Origin: Edaphobacter aggregans DSM 19364
GTDB taxonomy: Bacteria; Acidobacteriota; Terriglobia; Terriglobales; Acidobacteriaceae
DNA: 64,000 nucleotides
Direction of reading: 5' to 3'
NCBI RefSeq assembly: GCF_000745965.1
Contig: NZ_JQKI01000001.1
Location: 475,960 to 539,959, forward strand
Below the pieces are notes generated by a model that saw only the letters and a list, made by a program, of their open reading frames with translations, had not been told where the DNA came from and searched no databases. The position numbers were made by a program, and so were the translations under genes. Positions 18,623-28,129 of this stretch are shown piece after piece. Positions within the stretch are counted from its first letter, which is position 1, and each line of letters begins with the position of its first letter.

Positions 18623-20512
18623 TCAGGGGCGCTGGCCGTGGTTGGTGGGGTTGATGGGCGTGGCGGCGGGGGTGGCGGCTCCGACGAACTCGGTGACGGA
18701 GTTGTAGGTGAAGTTGGCGACCCAGACGTTGCCGGAGGCGTCAATGGCGATTCCGCGAGGGCCGCTGACGTTATCGGCGCGGTAGCCGGTGGAGGGGGAG
18801 AGCGGGGTTCGTCGCTCGCGAAGGCGGAGAGAGAGTTGCCGTCGCGATTGGCGACCCAGACGCGGTTGGCGCCGTCGATGGCGATCCCGGCGGGGCCGCT
18901 GAGGCCGCCTCCGGTGAAGCCGGTGGAGGGGGAGAGGAGCGCGCCGTTGGGGTCGAGCTTGCCGAGGACGCTGGAGCGGCTGCTGGCGAACCAGATGTTG
19001 TTCCCGGAGTCGATGGCGACGGGGGTGAGGTCGTTGCCGGCGGCGGTGGTAAGAGGCTGAGAGAGCTGCGTGGTCGCCGCGGGCAGTGTGAGTCGGTAGA
19101 GGGCGCGGCTGTGGCCGAGGGTCCAGGCGCGGTTGGAGGAGTCGAGCGCGAGGCCGGAGGTGTAGGCGTCGGTGGCGAAGGCGGCGGCCTTCGAGCCGTT
19201 GGAGGCGAGGACGGTAGTGCGGCTGGCGCTGGAGATCCAGAGGTTGCCGTTGGAGTCGAAGGCTGGGAAGAAGCAGGTGGCGGCGCAGGGGTAGGGCGTG
19301 GAGGTGATGGGGGTTCCGTCGTTGCGGAAGACGGAGACGGTGGAGGCTCCGCTGGGGGCGAAGTTGACGACCCAAGGATCGTCGCTGGCGTCGATTGCGA
19401 CGGCGAAGGGCTGGTTGGGGCCACCGTAGGCTTCGGTGACCCTGCCGGTGGGGGAAAATCTGGTGAGGTTGTTGCTGGCGTAGCCGGGGACCTAGAGGTT
19501 GCCCTGCGAGTCGAAGGCGGGATAGTAGGGGCCGGGCATGTTGTCGGAGAAGAAGGTGATGGCGAGGGTCCAGTCGTTGGGGACGGAGGAGAGGGTGGGC
19601 TGGTAGGGCGGGGCGGCGGCGGTGAGGCCGAAGAGCTGGATGACGTTCTGTACGGGGTGCTGCGCGATTGCGAGGAGCGCGGCGACGGTGTTGGCTGGGG
19701 GCGGCGCGGTGGGGGAGGTTCGGGTGTTGGAGAAGAGGGTTTGGCAGGCGAAGCCGAGACTGCTCGAGTTGACGCAGGGAGCGAGCAGGTTGGCGAGGGC
19801 GTTGAGCTTGGCCTGCGCGGAGAAGCCGTTGCCGTCCTCGTTGCCGGGGAGCGCGGTTCCGGTGGTGAGATCGACGAGGTTGGTGACGGTCGAGAAGGCG
19901 TTGGCGAGGCCCTGCCGGGCGTTGGCGGAGGGGCCGGAGCTGACGTGCGTGGGGTCGGTCATGAAGCCGGCGAGGGAGTAGGCGGCGGCGACGGTGGTGA
20001 CTTCATTGATGATGAAGCTGGAGAGGTGGCCGGCGAAGGTTCCGTCGGAGGGGCAGGCTCCGAGGACGGCGAGCATCCCGATGGCGGCGTTGGTGGCGGC
20101 AGGGATGCCGGGGTTGCCGCCGGAGGCGTAGATATAGACCTGCTGGCCGGGGGTGCACTGGTAGTGTCCGGTGAGGTTGAAGGTTCCGGAGCTGGAGGTG
20201 GTGACGTAGGTTCCGTTGGCGTCGATTTGGACTCCGGGGGGCGGAGGCGCGGAGGAGGGGGATGCTGGGGTCTCCCCAGGCGGTGGTGTTGGCGGCGAAG
20301 AGTTAGACGTGGGAGCCGGCGATGGGCTGGCGTCCGCCGTAGGTCGATCCGTCGGAGGCGGCGGTGGTGAGGGTTCCGGTGGTGGTGTTGGGGGCGGGAG
20401 TGGTGACCGGGGTTGTGGAGGTGGGGGTGGAGGTTCGGGTGGGCTGGACGGGGTCCGCACATCCGAGGGCGGCGGCTCGGGCGGGGTCTCGCTATCTCCT
20501 GTTCTGGCTTGA
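18623..20512 (-). pseudogene. Heavily decayed NHL-repeat lipoprotein
   Basis: This is a paralogue of the intact gene at 7396-9273. On the minus strand a lipobox-like ALGC sits near 20460, directly downstream of an in-frame stop, so the signal peptide is lost or frameshifted. The carboxypeptidase-like part reads YGGRQPIAGSHV, then TAA (probably CAA), then LFAANTTAWGDPSI. After another frameshift, QIDANGTYVTTSSSGTFNLT leads into SFIINEVTTVAAAYSLAGFM, which closely matches the paralogue. A TAG at 19492-19494 (probably TGG, in GNL-W-VPGY) interrupts the propeller. One missing base near 18810 shifts the last repeats, which end SGNVWVANFTYNS and a TGA. At least two stops and two frameshifts leave no usable frame. 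Confidence 0.75.
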
Positions 20513-20581
20513 TTTACGTGCCGGAGAGATGAGCCTACCGCGGCGGGGCGGGGTGGCGGAATCCCTCAAACGGGTTAGCCT

Positions 20582-20700
20582 TCCCCTCCCCTGTAAATTG
20601 CGCAAAGTCTTCGATCCAGAAACCTTAGGTGGGTACTTCTGGCGCAAAGTATTGATTTGGTGGGAGAGCGTCCTGCAAGGTCTTGATTCTTCAGGATGTT
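20582..20700. repeat. Copy 2 of a diverged intergenic element
   Basis: GCGCAAAGTCTTCGATCCAG, AACCTTAGGTGGGTACTTCT and a following GCGCAAAGTATTGATTTGG align with 9281-9345. It lies upstream of the decayed NHL lipoprotein, whereas copy 1 lies downstream of the intact one. I see no gene in 20513-20830. Confidence 0.5.
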
Positions 20701-20840
20701 CGTTGTTCTTCCAGATGATTTTTTAAGGATAGCAGGCGGGAGGGAATTAATCGGCAACCTGGTGGGTGGATGTATTTATTTGATGGGGAACGATTTATGG
20801 GGAGTTTCGAGATTTTGGGGGCTTGGCAAAGCGAAGGCAT

Positions 20841-21190
20841 ACCCAAGGGCTGAAGAGAGGGTGCTGAAATAGTGCCTCGCGAGCGAAAAGCGTGACCTCA
20901 GCGGCTAAAGCAGCACTCATAATAGGGCAGTTACGGCGCGGCTGAAGCCGTGCCCCTAAGCAAAACAGGGTTTTCCAGCGCCTTCTGAAGCCCCTGATGT
21001 TGGAGCTTGGAGAGAGCCAGGCCTGAAGGCCTGGCGTACCCAGGCGGTTCGCGCCCTCGCGCGAATGAACCCACATCTCAGAATCGAGATGTGGGGCACC
21101 CGGCTGCGTCATGAATGGGGCACCCGGCACCCGGCAGAGATTGGCGCCTCGGAGGAACTACTGCGATTCTTCGCTGTGCTCAGAATGACG
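20841..21190. repeat. Palindromic repeat cluster R4
   Basis: Outer modules are GGGCTGAA..GAAGCCCC (split by an inserted element at 20855-20985), AGGCCTGAAGGCCT with GGCGTACCCAGG, a P2-like GGTTCGCGCCCTCGCGCGAA, a P3 copy at 21070-21101, part of a P3b (TGCGTCATGAATGGGG) and a P4 tail (GCTCAGAATGACG at about 21178). Together with copy 2 of the intergenic element it accounts for the 800-base gap before hsp20. Confidence 0.85.
20855..20985. mobile_element. MITE-like element inserted in a palindromic repeat (copy 1)
   Basis: A segment of about 130 bp is bounded by imperfect terminal inverted repeats: AGAGGGTGCTGAAATA on the left and TTTTCCAGCGCCTTCT on the right. It splits the palindrome GGGGCTGAAGCCCC (intact at 9515-9528) exactly at its centre, leaving AGGGCTGAA to the left and GAAGCCCC to the right, so a few GAAG bases may be duplicated. 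Inside it carries the P1 hairpin CGGCTGAAGCCG. It has no coding capacity. Confidence 0.65.
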
Positions 21191-21318
21191 GGCGTGATGC
21201 AGAAACCTTAGTTAGTTATTGTCAGATTATCTGCAACCTTTTATAACCTTCCTGCGTCTTATGAGTAGCTCGGTTGGATAGACCGGCGACAAATACCTGA
21301 TTCTTGGAGGAAGTTGAT

Positions 21319-21828
21319 ATGGCTATCACTCGATTTACTCCGTTCCGCAGCCCGTTGAGCGACATGGCGCTGCTGCAGAACCGGTTGAACACGATCTTTC
21401 AGGACTTCTCCTGGCCGTCGGGCCAGCGCGATGAGTCGCTTTCGGCTGGGAACTTCATTCCTGCGGTGGATGTGTACGAGGACCCGCACAAGGTCGTAAT
21501 GAAGGTCGAGGTTCCGGGGATCAAGCAGGAGGATCTGGACGTCCGGGTGGAGAACAACACCCTGACGGTGAAAGGCGAGCGCAAGTTTGAGAGCGAGGAG
21601 AAGGAGGAGAACTTCCATCGGATCGAGCGCCGCTACGGCAGCTTTGTGCGCAGCTTTACGTTACCGCAGACGGTGGACCCGGAGTCGATCTCGGCGAACT
21701 ATGACTCGGGCGTTCTGACGATCACGCTGAACAAGAAGGCCGAGGCGAAGCCGAAGCAGGTGAAGATCGGCATCGGTACGGGTGCGAAGGCGGAGGGCCA
21801 GAGGCCGAAGCAGATCGAGGCGGCGTAA
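21319..21828 (+). CDS. Hsp20/alpha-crystallin small heat-shock protein
   Basis: The start is ATG 21319, with GGAGGAAG eight bases upstream. The 169-residue product has the alpha-crystallin domain at about 45-145: PAVDVYEDPHKVVMKVEVPG, then LDVRVENNTLTVKGERK, RIERRYGSFVRSFTLP, and the closing SGVLTITLNKKAEAKPKQV, which resembles the GVL-(I/V)-(T/K) box near the C-terminus. It is an ATP-independent holdase that keeps unfolding proteins soluble for refolding by DnaK and ClpB. clpB lies only 0.8 kb downstream on the same strand, so the two disaggregation partners are neighbours, separated by a repeat cluster. I see no CIRCE operator or clear sigma-32-type promoter upstream. Confidence 0.92.
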   Translation: MAITRFTPFRSPLSDMALLQNRLNTIFQDFSWPSGQRDESLSAGNFIPAVDVYEDPHKVVMKVEVPGIKQEDLDVRVENNTLTVKGERKFESEEKEENFHRIERRYGSFVRSFTLPQTVDPESISANYDSGVLTITLNKKAEAKPKQVKIGIGTGAKAEGQRPKQIEAA

Positions 21829-21909
21829 TGGGTTTTTTGCACCGCTGTTGTGCGGGGCGGGGGATGAACCAGTCTCCCGCTCTTTCTGTTTTGGCGGGTT
21901 TGAGAGACA

Positions 21910-22440
21910 TACCCCAGGGGCTGAAGCCCCTCTTTGTTGGGGGCTGGAGAGGGCCAAGCCTGAAGAGGGTGCTGAAAAAGTGGCTCGCGGGGGAAAACGC
22001 GACCTCAGCGGCTAAGCCGCATTCAGACAGGGCAATTACGGCACGGCTGAAGCCGTGCCCTTAAGCAGGACGGGTTTTTCAGCACACTCTGAAGGCTTGG
22101 CGTACCTAGAAGCGGTTCGAGTTTTGCTCGAATGTTCCACTCATGACGCGTACCTAGATGCGGTTCGAGGTTCGTTCGAATGTCCCGTTCATGCCGCGAT
22201 GAGATCGCGGAATGAACGGGCACCTGGCGATGAAGCAGCATGAATGGGTACCCGCAGCGAGCGGCGACCCTCAGAGGGGCAGGGCGAGACTGACGTACGA
22301 AATACAGGGGCCTCTCCACTACGCGCTGCGCGCTCCGATCGAGATGACGTTTGGTGGAAGGTGGTTGTGTGAGATGAGGTTTGGTGGCAGTACAGGCGGT
22401 GTGAAATGCGGGGGTTCTTCGCCTTCGGCTCAGAATGACG
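21910..22440. repeat. Palindromic repeat cluster R5
   Basis: Between hsp20 and clpB are GGGGCTGAAGCCCC, then AAGCCTGA..GAAGGCTT split by the element at 21964-22090, two GGCGTACCTAGA-type tails, two P2 copies, a P3b copy with long arms (CCCGTTCATG / GAATGAACGGG), and two P4 copies (CTACGCGCTGCGCGCTCCG ... GATGACG, and TTCGGCTCAGAATGACG), the last running into the 18-bp array. No gene is visible. Confidence 0.85.
21964..22090. mobile_element. MITE-like element inserted in a palindromic repeat (copy 2)
   Basis: This is the same kind of element as at 20855-20985, better preserved. The terminal inverted repeats are AGAGGGTGCTGAAAAA on the left and TTTTTCAGCACACTCT on the right (15 of 16 positions match). 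It splits the palindrome AAGCCTGAAGGCTT (intact at 9557-9570) at its centre, leaving CCTGA before and GAAGGC after, with GA possibly duplicated. The interior has CGGCTAAGCCG and CACGGCTGAAGCCGTG hairpins. It has no open frame and is about 127 bp long. Confidence 0.7.
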
Positions 22441-22559
22441 ACGCCAGGTGTATGACGACGCCAGGGTGTATGACGACGCCAGGGTGTATGACGACCCCAG
22501 GGTTGTATGACGGCGCCGGGGTTGTATGACGACGGGGTTGTATGACGACGCCGGGGTCG
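22435..22559. repeat. Tandem array of 16-19-bp units before clpB
   Basis: Seven units start at 22435, 22452, 22470, 22488, 22507, 22526 and 22542, each beginning ATGACG. The commonest unit is ATGACGACGCCAGGGTGT, and later units drift to GGGGTTGT endings. The first unit continues the P4 tail TCAGAATGACG. The array ends about 53 bases before the clpB start. Confidence 0.9.
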
Positions 22560-22612
22560 AGGATTAGGATTTGGAGACGGGTCTCCATGTGTGTTTTGTG
22601 AGGGGGAGTTGA

Positions 22613-25309
22613 ATGGCGATCAAGTGGGAGAAGTTGACGGTGAAGTCTCAGGAGGCGGTGCAGGGTGCGGTTTCGTATGCCTCCGAGAATGGGAATCCGG
22701 AGGTGTTGCCGCTGCATTTGATGGCGGCGCTGCTGGAGGACCGCGAGGGTTTGGTGATTCCGGTGCTCGAGAAGATTGGGGTGCCGGTGCAGCAGCTTTT
22801 GAGTGGGGTGAATGCTGCGATTCAGAAGCTGCCGAAGGTGCAGGGCGGTGCGCAGCCTGGGCTTGCAAATGCGACGCAAAAAGTGCTGGAGCAGGCGTTC
22901 AAAGAGGCGGACAACTTCAAGGATGAGTACGTCTCGACCGAGCATCTGCTGCTGGCGTTGGCGAAGGCGAAGGGCGATGCGGTGGCGAGTGCGCTGACGT
23001 CGTTTGGCGCGACGCATGAGTCGATTCTGAAGGCGCTGGCGGAGGTTCGCGGGGCGCAGAGAGTGACGGATCAGAATCCTGAGGGCAAGTTTCAGGCGCT
23101 CGAGAAGTATGCGAAGGACCTGACGGAGCTGGCTCGGAAGGGCAAGCTGGACCCGGTGATCGGGCGTGATGATGAGATTCGTCGCGTGATTCAGGTTCTT
23201 TCGCGAAGGACGAAGAATAATCCGGTGCTGATTGGCGAGCCGGGCGTGGGTAAGACGGCGATTGTGGAGGGTCTGGCGCGGAGGATTGTGCAGGGCGATG
23301 TTCCGGAGATCCTGAAGGACAAGCGCGTGGTGGCGCTGGACCTGGCTTCGATGGTTGCCGGGGCAAAGTTTCGCGGCGAGTTTGAGGAGAGGCTGAAGGC
23401 GCTGCTGAAGGAGATCGAGAGCTCGAACGGCGAGATTATTTTGTTCATCGATGAGTTACATACGCTGGTTGGAGCTGGGGCAGCGGAAGGCGCGATGGAC
23501 GCGAGCAACATGCTGAAGCCGGCGCTGGCTCGCGGCGAGCTGCGGGCGATTGGAGCGACGACGCTGAATGAGTATCGCAAGTACATCGAGAAGGACGCGG
23601 CGCTGGAGCGGCGTTTTCAGGTGGTGTATGTGGGCGAGCCGAACGTGGAGGATACGATTGCGATTCTGCGCGGGCTGAAGGAGAAGTACGAGGCGCACCA
23701 CAAGGTGCGGATCAAGGACTCGGCGATTGTGGCGGCGGCTACGTTGTCGCACCGGTATATCTCGGATCGGTTTTTGCCGGACAAGGCGATCGATCTGGTG
23801 GATGAGGCGGCGGCGGCGCTGGCGATTCAGATTGGGTCGGTGCCGGTGGAGATTGACGATCTGGAGCGGCGGGCTACATCGCTCGAGATTGAGCGCGCCG
23901 CATTGCAGCGGGAGAAGGATCCGAACTCCAAGGAGCGGCTGGAGGCTGTGGAGCGGGAGCTTGCGGAGATCAAGGAGCAGGCGGCGGGGCTGCGTGCTCG
24001 GTGGCAGAAGGAGCGCGGCGCGATCGGGCGCATTGCGGAGCTGAAGGAGCAGCTGGATCGGCTGCGCTTCGAGATGCAGGAGGAGACGCGGAAGGGCAAT
24101 CTGCAGCGGGCGGCGGAGCTGCAGTATGGCGAGATTCCGAAGCTGGAGGCGGAGCTGAAGGAGTTGACGGCGCTGCAGGATGCTGCGGTGGCGGAGGATG
24201 CCGCTGAGGCAGAAACCCATGTCTCAGAATCGACCCATTCGACTGCGCTCAGGGCAGGTCATGGGGCACCCAAATCTCGGCGGATGCTGAAGGAGGAGGT
24301 CGACGAGGAGGACATTGCGACGATCGTCTCGAAGTGGACGGGGATTCCGGTGTCGAAGATGCTGGAGGGCGAGACGAAGAAGCTGGTCGAGATGGAGGAT
24401 CGTCTGCGGGAGCGCGTGGTTGGGCAGGACGAGGCGCTTGCTGCTGTGGCGAATGCGATTCGCAGATCGCGTGCTGGTCTGAGTGATCCGAAGCGGCCGA
24501 TTGGGTCGTTCATCTTCCTGGGGCCTACGGGCGTTGGTAAGACGGAGACGGCTCGGGCGCTGGCGGAGTTTTTGTTTGATGATGAGCAGGCGATGGTGCG
24601 GATCGATATGAGCGAGTACATGGAGAAGCATGCTGTGTCTCGGCTGATCGGCGCGCCTCCGGGGTATGTGGGGTATGACGAGGGCGGGCAGCTGACGGAG
24701 GCGGTGCGGCGGCGGCCTTACTCGGTGATTTTGTTTGACGAGATCGAGAAGGCGCATCCGGATGTGTTCAACGTGCTGCTGCAGATGATGGATGATGGAA
24801 GGCTGACGGACTCGAAGGGTCGCACGGTGGACTTCAAGAACACGGTGCTGATCATGACGTCGAACACGGGCGCGGACAAGCTGACGAGCGCGTGGGCGCA
24901 GGGCGAGGATGGATTCGAAGAGGCGAGGGAGCGGGTGATCGATGCTCTGAAGCAGACGTTTCGTCCGGAGTTTCTGAACCGCGTGGACGACATTGTGGTG
25001 TTCCATCCGCTGAATGATGAGCAGCTGACGCATATTGTGGATCTGCGGCTAAAGGATCTGGACAAGCTGCTGGCGGATCGTCGCATAACTCTGGAGCTGA
25101 CGGGTGCGGCGCGGAAGACGATCTTCAAGGCTGGGTACGATCGCGCGTATGGCGCGAGGCCGCTGAAGAGGGCGATCCAGCGACTGGTGCAGGATAAGCT
25201 GGCGGTGAAGATCCTGAACGGCGAGGTGCTGCACGGCGACCATGTGGTGGTGGAGGCGGGAAAGGATGGCGCGCTCGCGTTCAACGTGGCGGAGAGAGTT
25301 GCGGTGTAG
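22613..25309 (+). CDS. clpB: ATP-dependent chaperone ClpB (with in-frame repeat insertion)
   Basis: The 898-residue Hsp100 disaggregase starts at ATG 22613 after GGGGGAG. The N domain (about 1-150) is followed by AAA1 with GEPGVGKTA (about 208-216) and [11 protein letters not shown], a long coiled-coil middle domain (about 400-530), and AAA2 with GPTGVGKTE (about 636) and the Walker B region [13 protein letters not shown]. It threads aggregated proteins through its hexameric pore with DnaK and small heat-shock proteins. It is slightly longer than usual. The extra part, about residues 535-554, is a palindromic repeat translated in frame just before the conserved [14 protein letters not shown] that opens AAA2. 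All catalytic motifs remain. Terminator at 25329-25357. Confidence 0.95.
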   Translation: MAIKWEKLTVKSQEAVQGAVSYASENGNPEVLPLHLMAALLEDREGLVIPVLEKIGVPVQQLLSGVNAAIQKLPKVQGGAQPGLANATQKVLEQAFKEADNFKDEYVSTEHLLLALAKAKGDAVASALTSFGATHESILKALAEVRGAQRVTDQNPEGKFQALEKYAKDLTELARKGKLDPVIGRDDEIRRVIQVLSRRTKNNPVLIGEPGVGKTAIVEGLARRIVQGDVPEILKDKRVVALDLASMVAGAKFRGEFEERLKALLKEIESSNGEIILFIDELHTLVGAGAAEGAMDASNMLKPALARGELRAIGATTLNEYRKYIEKDAALERRFQVVYVGEPNVEDTIAILRGLKEKYEAHHKVRIKDSAIVAAATLSHRYISDRFLPDKAIDLVDEAAAALAIQIGSVPVEIDDLERRATSLEIERAALQREKDPNSKERLEAVERELAEIKEQAAGLRARWQKERGAIGRIAELKEQLDRLRFEMQEETRKGNLQRAAELQYGEIPKLEAELKELTALQDAAVAEDAAEAETHVSESTHSTALRAGHGAPKSRRMLKEEVDEEDIATIVSKWTGIPVSKMLEGETKKLVEMEDRLRERVVGQDEALAAVANAIRRSRAGLSDPKRPIGSFIFLGPTGVGKTETARALAEFLFDDEQAMVRIDMSEYMEKHAVSRLIGAPPGYVGYDEGGQLTEAVRRRPYSVILFDEIEKAHPDVFNVLLQMMDDGRLTDSKGRTVDFKNTVLIMTSNTGADKLTSAWAQGEDGFEEARERVIDALKQTFRPEFLNRVDDIVVFHPLNDEQLTHIVDLRLKDLDKLLADRRITLELTGAARKTIFKAGYDRAYGARPLKRAIQRLVQDKLAVKILNGEVLHGDHVVVEAGKDGALAFNVAERVAV
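24215..24271 (+). repeat. P3/P4-type palindromic repeat inside clpB
   Basis: The stretch begins CCCATGTCTCAGAATCG and ends TCATGGGGCACCC, the two halves of the intergenic P3 module. Between them lies a P4-like ATTCGACTGCGCTCAGG. It keeps the reading frame and adds roughly 20 residues ([20 protein letters not shown]). Confidence 0.8.
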
Positions 25310-25328
25310 TTGAAATGCAGATGGTTAG

Positions 25329-25357
25329 AGGGCCGGTTCGCCGGCCCTTTTTCTTTT
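25329..25357 (+). terminator. Rho-independent terminator of clpB
   Basis: Arms AGGGCCGG and CCGGCCCT with a TTCG tetraloop, followed by TTTTCTTTT. Confidence 0.92.
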
Positions 25358-25400
25358 GGATGCTCGGGGATGCTCTGGGCGCGTTTGTTAGTATCGGGCC

Positions 25401-26325
25401 GTGAACTGGGGGATGGCGGCGGCGATCGGCGTGGGGATGGCGACGATTGCGGCGTCGCTGCTTTATGTGAAGGCGTCGAGCGAGTTCAAGAAGCACTACT
25501 ATGCGGCGGAGATCTCAGCCCACATGCTGATACAGCCGTATCGGCAGATGCTGCTGGAGTATGCGAAGTATCCGAATGCGGTGCAGAGGGTGGTGGCGGG
25601 CGTGCTGGTTGTGGCGGCGGTGCTGGTGATGTGGGGTTGCATCCGGGCGGTGCGGCTGGGCCAGGTGAAGGTGCCAGCGGCGGAGGGTGCGCTGCTGCTG
25701 CTGACGATGATGCCGACGTTTGCGTTTGTGCTGGGGCGGCTGGTGACGCATGCGCTGGAGGTGAGGCACTCGGTCGGAGCCATCGTCGGGATGGCGACGC
25801 TGATTGCAATGGCGCTGAGCGTTCCGGTGCGGAAGACGGGCGTGTTCTACAGCGTGCTGGCTGCGCTGCTGGTGGGGATTGTGGTGGTGAATGCGGGGCG
25901 GGTGAGGGAGTCGGCCGCGGATGGACGCGCGCAGCTGGAGGCGCTGAAACTGAGCGAGCAGGTGAAGGCCGCGGTGGCCGATCGCAGAATTTATTTTCAG
26001 GATGTCGGGCAGTGGGAGTTTGCCAGTGAGTATGAAACCGGATGCGGAGCTGAGGTCGCGGCTGGTGCTAGTGTACTCGCTGGAGGAGGAGATGAGGCGC
26101 CGCGATCACGATACGCACTACCTGACGGCGATTCACACGAAGCGCTTTTCGAATCAGCCAATTGTGTCGTACGACGAGCTGCGGAAGACGCCGGGGGAGC
26201 ACGTGTTTGCGACGTTCCACTCGGGGTGGAGCTGGACGGATGAGGCCTTCCGGGAGGAGGCGGTGGAGGTGACGCCGGTGGGTGAGGGTTTTGGCGGAGA
26301 TGTGGTGAAGGTGCGCTTCCGGTGA
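25401..26325 (+). pseudogene. Frameshifted polytopic membrane protein (GT39-like C-terminal part)
   Basis: Starting at GTG 25401 (ATG 25413 also possible), the frame encodes five or so hydrophobic segments (GVGMATIAASLLYV, VVAGVLVVAAVLVMW, LLLLTMMPTFAFVL, IVGMATLIAMALSV, VLAALLVGIVVV), then a soluble tail beginning IYFQDVGQWEFASEYE. Near 26035 an extra A in GAAACC throws the frame. The continuation, LVLVYSLEEEMRRRDHDTHY to VVKVRFR, lies in the next frame and ends at 26325. The layout resembles the C-terminal half of acidobacterial dolichyl-phosphate-mannose-type (GT39-like) membrane proteins with the N-terminal catalytic half absent. It could be a truncated relic or a single-base assembly error. 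Confidence 0.55.
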
Positions 26326-26389
26326 ACTTCTGACGGTGAGTGTCGTCTAATGAAGTAGCGGGGTGTGAACTGTGCCCCGCTCTTTTTGT

Positions 26390-28117
26390 ATGAAGAGAGC
26401 CATCATTATTGGAGCAGGGCCGGCGGGCCTGACGGCGGCGCTGGAGTTGCTGCGTCGCACGGACATTCAGCCTGTTGTACTGGAGGCGACGCGGGAGATC
26501 GGCGGTATCTCGCGGACGGTTCGGTACAAGGGCAACCGCATGGATATTGGCGGGCACCGTTTCTTTTCAAAGAGCGATCGCGTGATGCAGTGGTGGATCG
26601 ACCTGATGCCACCGGTGGCCGAGGGCGTGCCTCCGGAGGAGACAGACAGCGAGACGACGATCTGCTATCAGGGCAAGCAGAGAGTGGTGGAGGTTCCGGT
26701 GGACCTGCCGGAGCATCCTCCGCTGCGCGGGATGGGGCCACTGGCGGAAGACGCGGATGAGGGCGCGGAGGAGCTTGAGGACCTCGACGCTCTGTACGGG
26801 CCGGGGCATGTGGAGCCGATGATCGCGGAGGAGCCGGCCGATCCGGATCTGGTGATGCTGATACGGCCGCGGAAGAGCAGGATCTATTATCTGCGGAGAT
26901 TTTTCGATTATCCGATTGCGCTGTCGGGGAGGACGCTGGGGAACCTGGGGGCGGTGCGGACGGCGAAGGTGGGGCTGAGCTATCTGTGGTCGCGCGTGCG
27001 GCAGATCACGCCGGAGAAGAGCCTTGAGGACTTTCTGATCAATCGATTCGGACGCGAGCTGTATCGGACGTTCTTCAAGAGCTACACGGAGAAGGTTTGG
27101 GGGACGAGGTGCGAGGCGATCTCGGCGGAGTGGGGAGCGCAGAGGATCAAGGGTCTGAGCCTGACGACGGCGGTGAAGCACTTTGTGAAGAAGACGCTGA
27201 GAGGCAAGGGCTCGGCGAAGAACGATGTTGCGCAGAAGGGCACGGATACGAGTCTGATCGAGCGGTTTATGTATCCGAAGCTCGGGCCGGGGCAACTCTG
27301 GGAGCATGTGGCGGGGCTGGTGGTCGGGGGCGGGGGCGAGGTGCACTGCGAGTGGAAGGTGGATCGCGTGTGCTGTGACGGGGATCGCGTGGTCGCGATT
27401 GAGGCGGTGAATGCGCTCGGGGAGCGGGAGAGGTTTGCGGGGGACTACTTCTTCTCGACGATGCCGATGAAGGATCTGGTGCGGGCGATGGACGCTGAGG
27501 TTCCGGCGAACGTGAGGCAGGTGAGCGAGGGGCTGGAGTATCGCGACTTCATCACGGTGGGGCTGCTGGTGGATCGGTTGAAGGTGAAAGAGGCGGATGG
27601 AGGGCTGCTGAAGGACACGTGGATCTATGTGCAGGAGCCGGATGTGCAACTGGGACGGTTACAAATCTTCAACAACTGGAGCCCCCACCTGGTGCATGAT
27701 CCGTCGAAGGTTTGGATTGGGTTGGAGTACTTTTGCTACGAGACGGATGCGCTTTGGACGATGCCGGATGATGAGCTGAAGCGGTTCGCGATTGGCGAGG
27801 TGGAGAAGATCGGGATCTTGAATGCGGAGGATGTGTGCGACGCGCATGTGGTGCGGGTTCCGAAGACGTATCCGGCGTACTTCGGGACGTATGATCGCTT
27901 CGATGAGCTGAGGGAGTTTACGGACGGCTTTGAGAATCTGTTTCTGGTGGGGCGGAACGGGATGCACAAGTACAACAATCAGGACCACTCGATGCTGACG
28001 GCGATGACGGTCGTGGATGGGCTGGCTGAGGGTGGGTTCGTGGATAAGGCTGCTCTGTGGGGGATCAATACGGAGCAGGATTACCACGAGGAGAAAAAAG
28101 CAGTGGCCGTTTCGTGA
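26390..28117 (+). CDS. NAD(P)/FAD-dependent oxidoreductase, Glf/HemY-like
   Basis: I use ATG 26390 so that the protein (575 residues) begins right before the FAD motif [27 protein letters not shown], then [15 protein letters not shown], follow as in UDP-galactopyranose-mutase/protoporphyrinogen-oxidase-like flavoproteins (COG1232 type). The C-terminus has the second FAD contact ([19 protein letters not shown]). An acidic insertion ([18 protein letters not shown]) lies at about residues 120-145. The family often sits beside glycosyltransferases in polysaccharide loci, and here it follows the broken GT39-like gene. The substrate is unknown. It overlaps no neighbour, and a DUF6454-like gene starts 12 bp after its stop, so the two are probably cotranscribed. 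Confidence 0.85.
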   Translation: MKRAIIIGAGPAGLTAALELLRRTDIQPVVLEATREIGGISRTVRYKGNRMDIGGHRFFSKSDRVMQWWIDLMPPVAEGVPPEETDSETTICYQGKQRVVEVPVDLPEHPPLRGMGPLAEDADEGAEELEDLDALYGPGHVEPMIAEEPADPDLVMLIRPRKSRIYYLRRFFDYPIALSGRTLGNLGAVRTAKVGLSYLWSRVRQITPEKSLEDFLINRFGRELYRTFFKSYTEKVWGTRCEAISAEWGAQRIKGLSLTTAVKHFVKKTLRGKGSAKNDVAQKGTDTSLIERFMYPKLGPGQLWEHVAGLVVGGGGEVHCEWKVDRVCCDGDRVVAIEAVNALGERERFAGDYFFSTMPMKDLVRAMDAEVPANVRQVSEGLEYRDFITVGLLVDRLKVKEADGGLLKDTWIYVQEPDVQLGRLQIFNNWSPHLVHDPSKVWIGLEYFCYETDALWTMPDDELKRFAIGEVEKIGILNAEDVCDAHVVRVPKTYPAYFGTYDRFDELREFTDGFENLFLVGRNGMHKYNNQDHSMLTAMTVVDGLAEGGFVDKAALWGINTEQDYHEEKKAVAVS

Positions 28118-28129
28118 TGGGATGAACAA

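Noticed and set aside
18623..19375. Arg-rich minus-strand ORFs as a novel basic protein
   Set aside because: They are out-of-frame readings of the decayed NHL lipoprotein; the propeller sequence continues in the other frame.
22435..22559. Possible CRISPR array
   Set aside because: Units are adjacent 16-19-bp copies with no unique spacers and no cas genes nearby; this is a simple tandem repeat.
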